DNA of 64,000 nt from Clavulina sp. PMI_390. Its lineage: Eukaryota; Basidiomycota; Agaricomycetes; Cantharellales; Hydnaceae. Positions 23,494 to 34,383 of the stretch are shown here, one piece after another. The notes beneath the pieces were generated by a model. It did no database searches and was not told the DNA's origin. It saw only the letters and a list, made by a program, of their open reading frames with translations. The stretch is from the NCBI GenBank assembly GCA_015039315.1, contig WIDE01000001.1:705282-769281 (forward strand). The letters run 5' to 3'. The position numbers were made by a program, and so were the translations under genes. Positions within the stretch are counted from its first letter, which is position 1, and the number at the start of each line of letters is the position of its first letter.

Positions 23494-26474
23494 ATGTCCG
23501 CCCCCCACTACAAACCTCTCAGCATGGCCGGCAAGGCTCTTCCGGATTCTCCACGATATCGATTATCTGAAACTCGAATGGGCATCTGGCGGGTGAGATT
23601 CGCGAGCCAGCCGCCGTCCGCTCGACGCGTCGGGATACCCACAACCCTCCAGCTACTAATGACCACTCATGTCATCTAGGTGCTTACAGAACACCCTATC
23701 AAACCTAGTTGGATCGACAGCCTCCCACGACAAGTTTTAGATCTATGGCAGTCACTTCCAGTAGTCCGCAAGTTTGCGCTTGAGTGCTATGACCTCGCAC
23801 CTTACCAATTGTTGTTGTGGTTCTTTATGCGAATCGTCAATAGCCTCAGTGGCGCTATATCCCTCTATATATCATCCCTGCTCCTCGATTTGGTTGAAGG
23901 CGTCATTGAGAACCGAAATCCGAACCCTCATCGCTTGCTAGTTATCGGCACCCTTCGTGTGCTCTTTAGCTTTATGCAGTGGGCGTCCCATGAAATATTG
24001 TGAGATATCCATTCCGTTTTGGTGTACAATATGACTTCATCACTAATCCATCGAGTTCCAGGGACGCAACAGAGCGAACGCTCAAAGAACGGATAGGTCG
24101 ACACATGGCCGCGTACAAAGTTCGCGGTTCGTGGCTCCGAGTCTCACGTTCCCAAAAATCGATGATTGTCCTAACTATTGATTTTCCAGTTTACTCCCGC
24201 CTTGATGTACCCACTCGCGCCGACGCTGCCGTCCGATCCAAACTTGAACATCTCTCCTCGGATAATGTAGGCTGGAACACGTTGTCAGGGGTTGTCAATT
24301 CCTTCAGCAAAGTCCTCACGATCGTCTCACAAATCACCATGCTTCTTGCTGTGTTTATGCATGAGACAGGAGGGCGCGATTTCTTCATTCTTGCCCTCAT
24401 TCAGCCTGTGGTATTGTTTCTCAGCAGTAAAGATGAAGGGCCGCTGCCACGAGATGGAGGTACGTAGCTTAGCTTATGCCGCTATTATTTTTGCATCTAT
24501 CGTACTCACACCACACCTGAGATAGTGTATGCAGTATTCCAAGCCAATCCTGACTATCGACGAATGACGACAATAAAAAACATTATTACCGGGCCGACAT
24601 ACCGAGACGAGATGGTAGGGAGTGGACTGAGAGACTACTTCTTGAACGGTGCGTTCATCTTAATCATCTTGTCTTCATCATATTTTGTAACGCTCCATCG
24701 TCGTAGCATACAACGAGGCAGACAAAAAGTTGGGCGATGTCCCTATCAGCGACCCATGGCAATCTAGACCCTCCTCATCGTACTGGCGCTCCGCCCTCCC
24801 TTGGCTCACTTATGACCTTCCATGGATCCTCTTCGCCTTCTACGCTTACACCTCGAACGGGAGTGTTCCCCTCAAGGCCCTCATGCTCCTTGAGCAGTCG
24901 ATCTCGAGCCTAACATACCACCTCCAAGACTTCTTCAGGGATGGAAAGACGATTGCTGAATGGTTGCAGAATCTACACCAGGTCTACGAGGCCATTTCCA
25001 TCGAGAATAAAGTCGTTGATGGCGCGACTCCCTATCCTTTGCCTTCCCCTCCAATTGAGAAGACTGACTCAGACGAAGGTAATGGTGATGTGGGAATGGA
25101 GATCGAGTTCAAGTACGTTTCTTGACGTTTGACCAGCTAAGGTGTCTAATCGTTGGTGACCCTCCCCCAGAGATGTATCGTTCACGTATCCTGAATATGA
25201 TTACCCCGCCCTCAGTCATATGTCATTCAAGATCGAGCCAGGGCAGTTATGTGTCATCGTCGGCGAGAACGGGAGTGGGAGTGAGTACATGTTCACCCAT
25301 CCAGTGGACCAGATTTCTGAGCTAACCATGTCTACAATGTAGAGAGTAGCACTACCAAGCTTTTACAGCGACTTTTTGATGCCACGGAGGGTGAAGTCCT
25401 GATAGATGGACGAAACGTCAAAGACTACGTAATTCAGGACGTTCGACGCTCTACTGCAGTGCTGTACCAAGACTATCAAGCATTCCCATTGACGGTCCGT
25501 CTTCCCCTGACCCCTTATCCTACCTGAACACTTTCTTCATAACTGACCTCGCCTATCTGTCGCCGAATACTCTAGCTCGGTGAGAACATAGCTATTGGAG
25601 CGCCCGAAGTGGATGTCACGCTCGATGACATACAGAAAGCGGCTGAGCTTGGGCAGGCCTCAGGCTTCATTGATCGCCTCCCAAACCGCTACCAAACGAA
25701 TATTGACGTGGACTACCCATACTCTGATACGTTGTTCAAAGCGGCGCCAGACTCGCTCCTACGCGCGCAGGTAGCGGAGATGGAGAGTGAGACGAAGCTA
25801 TCTGGAGGCGAGTGGCAGCGTCTAGCGATCGCTCGAACCTTTATGCGTGTGATGCGAGACGAGGAAGGCGAGACGAAGAAGAAGAGGCGGAATGATAACC
25901 AGCTTCGACTTATGTGCTTCGACGAGCCCTCCAGCGCCCAGGACCCGAAGGCCGAGTTCGGTACGTTTCAGGAGCCTCTATTGTCCTCCAGCCTTGCAAC
26001 TGACAGCCGTTGACTTGACAGAGCTATTCGAGCGGCTGCGAGCCATGAAGGGCAAGAGGACCTTGATATTCATCACTCAGTACGTTTTGCTGAGCACACT
26101 TCGTTGCACGAGATCCCGACGTTAGAGTGCCTGACATACGTTATCATTCACATTATGTAGTCGATTTGGTCATCTCACCAAGTACGCTGACCTGATCCTG
26201 TTCATGAAAAACGGAAGTATTGTGGAACAGGGCTCGCATCAGGTATATATCTTCCTGCCTCAGTGTCTATCGCAATCTACTGACCTCAGAGACTCTGGTG
26301 GCTATTTTCTAGGACCTCCTTGCTGCGGATGGAGAATATGCGTCCTTGTACAACCTGCAAGCAAAAGCGTTTGCGCCCCCCTCGACGAGCGGAGACACTG
26401 ATCCAGAAGGAGATGACTGGAGTGTCAGCGAAGAGGGGTGGCAACAATCCCAACCACAAACTAACCCACATTAG
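23494..26474 (+). CDS. ABC exporter half-transporter (TMD-NBD)
   Basis: ATP-driven membrane exporter with one membrane domain followed by one nucleotide-binding domain; it would work as a dimer. ATG 23494 (MSAPHYKPLSMAGK). Membrane helices are visible at WFFMRIVNSLSGAISLYISSLLLDL (about 23820), LLVIGTLRVLFSFMQWA, VVNSFSKVLTIVSQITMLLAVFM (about 24290), FFILALIQPVVLFL and WLTYDLPWILFAFYAYTS. ATP-binding part: FTYPEYDYPALSHMSFKIEPGQLCVIVGENGSG joined to KS (Walker A, about 25250-25345), YQDYQAFPLTLGENI (Q-loop), LSGGEWQRLAIARTFMR (signature, about 25798), LRLMCFDEPSSAQDP (Walker B, about 25905) and the H-loop THRFGHLTKYADLI after an intron. A charged insert lies before the signature and a basic one between signature and Walker B. 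Substrate cannot be told from sequence. About 12 exons; the stop is TAG 26472. Confidence 0.88.
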
Positions 26475-27145
26475 CATAGTTCTATTTTCCCCTCATTCCC
26501 TACTGCGCCACATTTCACCTACATACTGCATTGCATCATCAGCTATCCTGCATCTACCCCCTGCTCTCTATTTCGCTTTCGGCACCCCTTTCTTATGACC
26601 TAACTTTTTCGCGCATGTATTGTTCACGTGTTTTTCAATCATATCCTCCATCATTTCTTTCTAATTTGCAAGTTATCACGCGCTCTAACATAAGGAGAAG
26701 GACAAAAGACAAGCGAACATTCATTTGGGGAAGAACGAAATGATAATAAAGATAGTGCCGTGTGTGACTATCATCATAGGGTGAAGCAACCAAGAGACGA
26801 CCCCAAAAAGTAAAGAAGAGAAAATAAGCAGGACTATGCAAAAACTGCAAAAGCGTGTGTGGTTGGGGTATCGATCTATATGTGTTGCGCGTGTGTATTG
26901 GCAAGAAAAAAAGGATCCCAAGACAGAAAGCAATAGACCCGTGATTAGGAAGCTCAAATTGTTGTCGGTCGTATTTGCGAGGTGTGAAATGAAATTTTAT
27001 GAGCCACAAGGATATGTCGGGGGTGATGGGAGGGGAAAGGGTCACTGGGGGTGGGATTGAATATGACTGTGGGCACCTGCGCGATACGCATGGTGTGGAT
27101 CGTTCGGGCGGCGAAATAGAGTTACGAATCGCAACTGAAAGCACG
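26475..27145. other. Convergent intergenic region
   Basis: Between the ABC gene (+) and the second DUF3074 gene (-). Mixed AT-rich and purine-rich sequence without a supported frame, presumably both 3' untranslated regions. The long minus frame from 26635 to 27246 has no family motif and runs through the DUF3074 stop in another frame. Confidence 0.4.
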
Positions 27146-28653
27146 TCATGCGTCGTCCACTGCACCGGTCGAAGGCGTTTCAGGCACCATTGCATCCTCC
27201 TTCCCAACAGATGCAGGCGGGTCATCCTCTGCAGCAACGGCAGCAATTGGGGCCGTCACAGGTGCGTTGGACGCGGGAGCGGTAGAAACTGAGGCGGTTG
27301 TCTCAGCTGAGTTTTGGTCTGCAGCCGGAGCGGTCTTCGACGCTGAACCCCTCGTTGAACGTGCTTTAGGAGGTTTTTCAAGAAATTGATCCACTTTGGG
27401 CACAATCTGTATGAGAGGTAATGAAGAGCGCAGTAGATCCCATCAGTTGCCGCCGGAAATTGAGGAGTTCCAGGCACCATTTAACCATGGTGACGAGAAG
27501 AACTGAATTTCTCCGACTCACCGATGTGGTTCGTTTCAGTGCAAAATGTTCAGATAGCCAGAGCGGTATTGATCCCCCAGGACTCATAGTTGACGCGCAC
27601 CTGCGGTCAAAAAAGGGAGACGAGTCATCAGGAGGAGACACCTGGGGTGATTTCATAGGGACTCACAGCCATTCACACCTCCCTCCGTCCAGTTCACTAA
27701 CGGTCACATTGAGCGGGTTATACGCGAGAGAATTCAGACCGCTGGTAATCCAATGCATGACTTACCGGAAGCGTTCTACGCTGCATACTTGCGCAGGGAC
27801 CCCCGCTTCGACAAATAGAGACAAGGCAATATCGTCGGCGTCTACCTTGAATGGGATGCTGATGACCCAGAAGATACGTGGGGTGACGGTTTCGAGATGT
27901 GTTACAGTGAGAATGGTCGAAGATCGGGGGGAAATCGGGGCGGGGAAGACATAATGCAGAGACCATACTGGAAAAGACATTGATAGGGATTTTTGGGGGT
28001 GAAACCAGGGCTTTCAAAGGACATTGAGCACCTGGAGCGAAAAGGCGTACCTTCACCCCATTGACAATTTTTGAGATATTGGGCAGATTCCAGGTTTTTA
28101 TTGAACCTAGAACAGCAAAAAGAGCATCAGATTGAGAGATACATGGGGAGCTCGCTCAGAATAGTTGAGTGGACGCACTCGCGCTCATTCTGGAAACGAT
28201 CCTTTGTGAACATGGCGTATAACTATGACAGGTGATCGCCACGAATCGATGTGCGGGGCCCAACGGGGGAAACGAGAGCCAGTTTTAAGTTTTAGTGATT
28301 AGACAGGTGGCCAAAAGCCGGCTCACCAGGTCAAAAGAGCTTTTGCCATGCCTCGGCTCATGTTCGCTGACTCGCGCCCACCAGCGAGGTCCCTTGCCCT
28401 CCAGCGGTTTGAGTGAGAATGTCCGCACTCCGCCAACTGTTTTGCCAGCTTCCCAATTAGCGCTAGCAGCAGTAAGTGCTCTCGTGCGGTCTAAGAGTCG
28501 CTCGAACGTTGGGCATCCTGAGGAATTCGAGAGGTGGCACAACCGCAGTGGTGCAATGGCTCATCAGTATGGCAACGGTGAAAGAGCATTTCCTTGCAGG
28601 TGCTCACGGCGTTCGGTGACAGGTCTCAGGGAGAGCTCGTATGTGTGGGGCAT
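27146..28653 (-). CDS. DUF3074 / START-like protein (copy 2)
   Basis: Paralogue of the gene at 4940-6158. ATG 28651-28653 gives MPHTYELSLRPVTER, joined through an intron (GTGAGC...CAG) to CPTFERLLDRTRALTAASANWEAGKTVGGVRTFSL. Compare [22 protein letters not shown] in copy 1: the intron lies at the same place. RWWARVSEHEPRHGKSSFD matches GWHARVS...SFD, and YVFPAPISPRSSTILTVTHLE (about 27960) matches [21 protein letters not shown]. The last exon (VPKVDQFLEKPPKARSTRGS...GAVDDA) has an Ala/Thr/Pro-rich tail that copy 1 lacks. Function unknown; a START-like lipid-binding fold is inferred. Internal exon borders between 27420 and 28280 are approximate. Confidence 0.68.
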
Positions 28654-30621
28654 CTTCAGTTATCAAAGCATGGGGATGCGTGTTGGTTGGAGTTGAAGCC
28701 TATCTGTCAGTCGGCATTCACTCGAATGGGCTTGGCTTTGCCATTGACACGCCTTCGAACATTCCAGATCGCCCTTTCACACAATCGTTCGAGTTTCTGT
28801 TTTGATGTGTATTACAGTCTATTGGGGGTGTTGCATTGACACGGATATGGAAATACATGATATCCAGGCGAACAAAAAGAAAAATGAAGGATGATCTGTA
28901 AAACATTCACCGCCCACTGCAAAAAGATGTGAAAACTGGTACTGATACTTTCACCAGTCCATAAGATCTATCGAGGTAGGAAGAATTACCAAGTTAGCAC
29001 AGAAGCAGAGCATGTGGCACAAATCAAGAAAAATCAGCAGAACCGAATCGACATGGTATCTCAATCTCCGACAGGAGAGAGACACTTCAGCCGGCACTTC
29101 CTATTACATTCGGTACAGACTCATCCTAGGAAATGAAAGAGAACGATCCTCACCTCTAAAGCTAGACACTGCCGATGCCGGAGAAAAAAATTGTGTGCGT
29201 GTGTGGTGTTGCTTGTCGTAATGTTGCGGTCGGTGTCAACACAACCCAACAACGTATAGAGATGCCTGATACCTTTCCGTCCGCCTGAGCATCGGCAAGA
29301 GTGTGGATTCTGTGCCTATAATAGCTTCCCCTTCGCTAAGGCAACGAACTATAATAACAACACGGCTCCTCGTAATTCATCATTTCACCAGCTTTCCCTA
29401 CTCAGCAACCACACTCGAACTCAAGTAGTCGACAAGATTACCAGTCTAGGGAGTGTTGGCAGTTTTGGATAGATACCATGATGAGAGACCATAGCTTACC
29501 GATACCCATCTGGCCGAATCTCTCATCACGGCCTGCTCAATATGCCTACCCGAAGACTCGCGTCTGATGATAATGTACAACCAACAATGGTTGCTCATTC
29601 TGAAGTTCAGGGTCAATAAATATGCTATAATAAATCATAGAAATGGATCGCTTATGGGACATTGATCGGAGAGGCCACTAGCTAGACGGTGCACTGTCAC
29701 CATTGATTGCTGCCAACGCAATCGATCATAGCGTAGACCTGGCCCAAGAAGGAGTCCCGGTCTGACCCTAGGCCTCAAACGACCTTCGGTAAGTCTCCTT
29801 GTGGAGCTGAGAGTATTAGTATCCTGATGTAATTTGGAAACAGTGATATTCATGGCAGTTTGGCCGCTGTGATTAGAAGATTTCATGGTTCGCAACAATG
29901 AGACGCGTCTACCGACTGGCTACAGAATCAATAGCTAATACGCTCGGCCTTGGAGGTATTTTGAAGCTTCCGAAGGGCGTATACATGGGGGTTCGATGCT
30001 ATATTGAGTGTGCAATGCGCAGCGTTCACGTTCTATCCAAATCACGAAGAATGCGTTTGAAATGGCTTTCCTGTTATAAGCTAACTGCTCTATGCCGACT
30101 TCCTGCCGTCGGCCACTCTCCGAAATTCTCCAACGCCCATCAAAAGGACATTCGCCGTACACATCTCGTCACAATGCGCCGGCATAACAGGGTCCGGTCT
30201 CCCGCCTTTGCGACCAAATGTCGTCTCGTGCTGCAAGTTACACTGACAATACTTGATAGGCGTACTGCTTGCTCCACATCAATATATCAACGTCAAGCAC
30301 CGTGATGTCGACGACGCCAAGCTTGCGGAAAGTGGTAATATCATTCGATCCGCCACCTCGGCACCGCTCATTTCGTCTCTTCTCTCAACTGCCTTCGGCT
30401 TGTGAGTCGACGTTCGGTCTCGGTCTCGCGCCGACACGGTGCAATACCGAATATTGGAATGCTCCACTACCAATGCTTGAAAAATGTCCGATAAATCTCT
30501 GAAATGCGCAAGCCCTACTATTTAAGCACGCTAGTTGCAGCACCAAATCCTCAGTATTCCAACCGCCTCACAGTCCTTCCCCTCCAAAGACCCCTTCCCT
30601 TCCTGGAAGAGCCACTTCGCC
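28654..30621. other. Gene-poor stretch of about 2 kb
   Basis: Several short frames occur on both strands (for example 29898-30305 and 30504-30890 on +), but none shows family motifs, codon-like composition or splice-linked continuation that I can defend. It includes the promoters of the DUF3074 copy (left) and of the secreted lysozyme-like gene (right). A pyrimidine-rich tract precedes 30622. Confidence 0.4.
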
Positions 30622-31774
30622 ATGTTTGCCACCCTCGTTCGTACCCTTCAAGAAGGTGGCCCCTTCCGCCTGGAGCTCATCTCTTTGCTATCACCCATAG
30701 ATTCTTTCTGCTTCGCTCGCTCTTTTCTCTGTCGCTCCGGCGTCCGCTGCTCCTCTCAATGTCACCACCCCACACGTCCGCGCTGTGGCTGAACGCATCA
30801 GGTCATCCTTTGCGCGAGGCGGCCCCGAGTGGGGCATCGGCTCTTACGTTGATAACCCGACCGCCTTGGCCTGGTACAACAGTGATCTGAACGCTGGTAC
30901 CTCCGGCGTCGATCCTACTGCTTACACCTGCTTCGCCGGGAACGTCAACTCTCTCCCTCCGATCTCGCAGTGGATGAGCTTCACCGCCGTATGTTTCAAA
31001 CTTCTCCACTGTGATTCCGATCTCCTCACTGACGATGGATCATACAGTCCTGGGCGCGCCAGCAACAATACAGCTTGGGCAACTTTGACACCAGCACCCA
31101 GCAGACCCAGATTCATGACGCGATCGTCCAGGTCTCTCAGGAATCCAAGGTCGACGCACGTCTAATTCTCGCTGTCATCATGCAAGAGGTCTGTCCCTAG
31201 CCCTATGATCCAAGGTCATAGTTGAACTCATGCCCGATGCGCTCAGTCCACCGGAAACGTCAACGTCGCTTGCACCGCTGGCTTCAACTGCGGCCTCATG
31301 CAAGCTTACAAGGGCTCAGTCTCGTACGACTCTGGCAACAGCGCTGTACGTGCTACTAATGCCGCTATTAGTGATACCGCAAACTGATCGCTCGGTGATT
31401 CATATCATTCAGGCAAGCATCCTCCAGATGGTCCGTGATGGTACGGAAGGCACCTCGCAAGGTCCCGGATACGTTCAGTACCTTGACGGCGGCTCAGCTT
31501 ACGCTTACACCAACTGCAACCTCGGCAACCCTTATGATGCTGCTCGCGCTGTACGTTTCTCTAGACTGCTCGCTTCTTTGGACATATCAGGCTCATCGTA
31601 CCATTCTTCGTCCTCTAGTACAACACGGGCTCGTGCTCCACCAGCGGCAACCTTCACTGCGCCCGCTATGGTACCGCCTCCTACGTCAACGACGTCGCTA
31701 ACCGCCTGATTGGCTGGAACGGCAATGGCTCCCCTCAGGGTGCCTGTGGCTTCCCTGCCGTTGGGTGTGTTTAA
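30622..31774 (+). CDS. Secreted lytic-transglycosylase (SLT/GH23)-like protein
   Basis: ATG 30622 encodes MFATL, joined by a 64-nt intron (30637-30700, GTTCGT...CATAG) to ILSASLALFSVAPASAAPL, together a good signal peptide with an A-x-A cut site. The mature part has AERIRSSFARGGPEWGIGSYV, then QIHDAIVQVSQESKVDARLILAVIMQE joined to STGNVNVACTAGFNCGLMQAYKG, then ILQMVRDGTEGTSQGPGYVQYL, DAARA joined to YNTGSC, and VNDVANRLIGWNG. The three motifs of soluble lytic transglycosylases are present in order: E-S (catalytic Glu), GLMQ and AYNTG (AYNAG in bacteria). Paired cysteines suggest disulfides, as expected outside the cell. The likely target is bacterial peptidoglycan; chitin or chitosan cannot be excluded. 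Ends GCV, TAA 31772-31774. Confidence 0.75.
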
Positions 31775-32239
31775 GCAAAACTCTCTCTGCACTCTTTTCG
31801 CCTTCAAGGCCAAAACTATCGCTCTTTCGCTCTCATCCTTCCTTTTGCCTTTACCACAGGGGTTCACTAGAATCTCTTAATACTGTTTCTGCTTTCTGGA
31901 ATCCTGACACCGCCCTGTATGTACATATGTAATGTGCTTTCCTTGCGAATAATACTTGGCGTTCCCTAATCAATGCAGCGTTCGTGAGCACACCGAAAGG
32001 TCTTTCCCCCATGGAACATCAGAAAATCAAGGAAATAAGTCCTGGTGAATATGACAGGTCTCTAGTCTTGAAAGATTGTAATATTATTGGGTGTACCGTT
32101 GAGAAGGAGTCAGTCCAGTGGTTCTAATTATACATGACGTAATGCATGCAGAATGTATCCATGATCAAATTTGATATGCAGCAGCAGGGCCTTTGCAAGG
32201 CCAATTTTCTAGCTCCGGGCTGTTAACGTGGCCAACGTG
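31775..32239. other. Convergent intergenic region
   Basis: Between the stop codons of the lysozyme-like gene and the ZIP gene. There is no supported frame. AT-rich patches near 31920-32170 suit 3' untranslated ends. Confidence 0.4.
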
Positions 32240-33569
32240 TTATATCATGCTCATCCCTGCTGCACCAGCAGTCAGGGCTAGGAGAGCTCCAAACTGTGAT
32301 GAAGGTGTCTCTTGCTGCATGTCTGGGTTATTGACAAAATCAGCGGCCAAGAGCTCGACGCATGACGCGTATATGAGCAGGCCAGCACTGACCGCAGACG
32401 TTATCCCTTGCATGATCTGGGATCGACCCGCTAGTTGTATTGAGGCGGAGACGGTGGATAGTATTGATGGGGGCTGTGTAGTCGATTGCAGTGCAGGGAT
32501 GAATAAAGAAACAAGGAGAATCAGGGGGATGGGAATCGCAAAGAAACAAGCGAGAACGGGGGGGAGAACGCGCTCTGCACGCGAGGGGCGGAACGACGTG
32601 GTTGATAAAGATTGGGTGCTGCTAGAGAAGGGTGAGTCTGGTCGACTGACATCTTGCTCTGGTGGCTGTTGCAGGCTTGCTAGTCGGACCCCAAGAGCGA
32701 CACCTTCAAATACTTGATGGAAGAAAATAGCGGGAAGCAATTCTTGGAATCGAGCTGGTGATGCTACTGCAAGAGTCAGGCCAATGACAAAAGAGTGAAG
32801 CATTATCCCGATTTGGAGAATCTGTGGGAGGAAATGTTGAGAAATGCTCGAAGACCTGAGCCACGAGGTTGCTTACGAGAACACTCAGGATGCGTTCCTG
32901 CCTCTTCAGCCATGAGACGTCCGCTTTAACGGAGGGCCCACATTCTAATAAAGAGGTTCTCTCGTCTGCTGGGCGAGAGTGGCTAGGCAAGGTTTTGGAG
33001 AGTCGAACGTCATCTTGGTCCGATTGGCACTTTGTATGGTAGCGGGCGAGATACGCATTGGAGACATCTGCAAGACGTGCGAAGACGAGGCATTAGCGCT
33101 ATAGCGTCATCCAAGATGTCAAGAAACAGACTCTCGTACATTCGACATAGAATATACCCAGAAGCGCCATCATGCTGTCAGCAACGTTGAAGTCTTAGCA
33201 ACATAGTCACGTAAGGCTCAGAGACGATATGGTACTCACACAAACAGTCCGGGCCAGTGCTTATATCCGAGCCATCGAACATGGCGAAGGTTATCAAAAG
33301 CAGCGTTCAGCAAATGTGTTATGGCTGTGGAGAGGATGACACCTGACATGATCACTCAGATTAGCACATGAACCTGGGGAATCGGTCAAAAGCTCTTCCT
33401 CACCAGTCCCAAAATGTTTTGCGTAAAAGAAGGTTCGACTGGGCAGTCGTATCAACGAGAAGTTGTTACTGGCACTGGGGAGGTAGGCAGCAACCAGGCC
33501 AGCGACCAAGATACCGAGGAGCCCGACGATTTTCGAGTGCTGGTGGGGAGCGCTGTCTGTCTCTATCAT
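32240..33569 (-). CDS. ZIP-family zinc/iron transporter
   Basis: Imports Zn2+ or Fe2+ into the cytosol. ATG 33567-33569 (MIETDSAPHQHSKIVGLL) opens helix 1 (GILVAGLVAAYLP), then LIRLPSRTFFYAKHFGTG joined to VILSTAITHLLNAAFDNL (helix 2 with the conserved His), then a short helix (DSMMALLGIFYV) and a cytosolic loop. The signature helices are MLHSFVIGLTLAVA (H-S-x-x-I-G) and LLPAIFFHQVFEGVALGVRLA (H-Q-x-F-E-G), which form the metal path (about 32805-32690). Two further helices follow, LACFFAIPIPLILLVSLFIPA and GITSAVSAGLLIYASCVELLAADFV, and the end is GAAGMSMI. Eight helices fit the family. The start is uncertain: a Cys-rich minus-strand segment at 33630-33780 could be part of a longer N-terminus. 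Confidence 0.85.
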
Positions 33570-34383
33570 GTCGGAGGGGTGAAATAGGCTTCGCGACGGA
33601 GAGGGGGAGCAAGAGATGTCCGATAAGGTGGATGATTATGGTCTTGTTTGGTTCGGGGCGCGGGCAACAACTGTCAGCACAGGTACAGGAGCCGGTACCG
33701 CACCAGTGCTGGACTGCGTCACCGGCTTCAAGTTCCGGAGAGACATCCGGTGTAATCGCATCTCTGGCAAACGCCTCAACCGACCGGAAAACTAAGCGGC
33801 TGGAGAAGTGATGACAGTCTCAATTGAGAGTCTGCATGTACGGCATCCAAGACGAAGTGTAAACCGAGATTGTCTCCCAACCCATTGAGCGGCCAGCAGC
33901 CGCGAGACTAACGCTCCGCGCTATGGTTCAACTGCCGCCTCCTATTACGAGAACCATGCATAATAAATAAGAATCTAGCCGAAGGACCTGAGCAGACCCG
34001 TCAAGAGCCTCAGGAGAGTGTTGGCCAAAGTTCCATGTCTGACCTCTTCGGAAATACAGGGCTCCGTGCTGAATAACTTTGATGCCGATTCGTGATGGCA
34101 AAAATAAATTCCGTACAAGATTTGTTAGCCATTGGGATGATGGGGAGCGGTATGCCGAGAGTCCCAGTGAGGTTCTGAGGCAGGTTGTTGAACTCGGGGC
34201 ATTTCATACACCAGACACCACACTGACTCATAGAGCGAGGAAGTTTAAATTGAGTTTGGAAGTCTGCGCATACAAGAGCGATACCCATGGCATGTGATTG
34301 GACGAACGGTCGAAATGAATGTTCGGCGACGAGTGGCCAAATCACTAGAAATCTATTGGCGAGAAATGCGCAACCTGGTCCTC
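33570..34383. other. Intergenic region, left border of the accessory block
   Basis: Between the ZIP start and the end of the broken regulator, both minus strand. Apart from the Cys-rich segment near 33650-33760 I see no coding signal. Frames at 34010-34387 have no recognisable content beyond overlapping the regulator's last codons. Confidence 0.35.

Noticed and set aside
28654..30621. Transposon in the gene-poor stretch
   Set aside because: No terminal repeats, target duplications, transposase or reverse transcriptase motifs could be seen.
32193..32717. 174-codon plus frame
   Set aside because: Antisense to the clear ZIP transporter exon.
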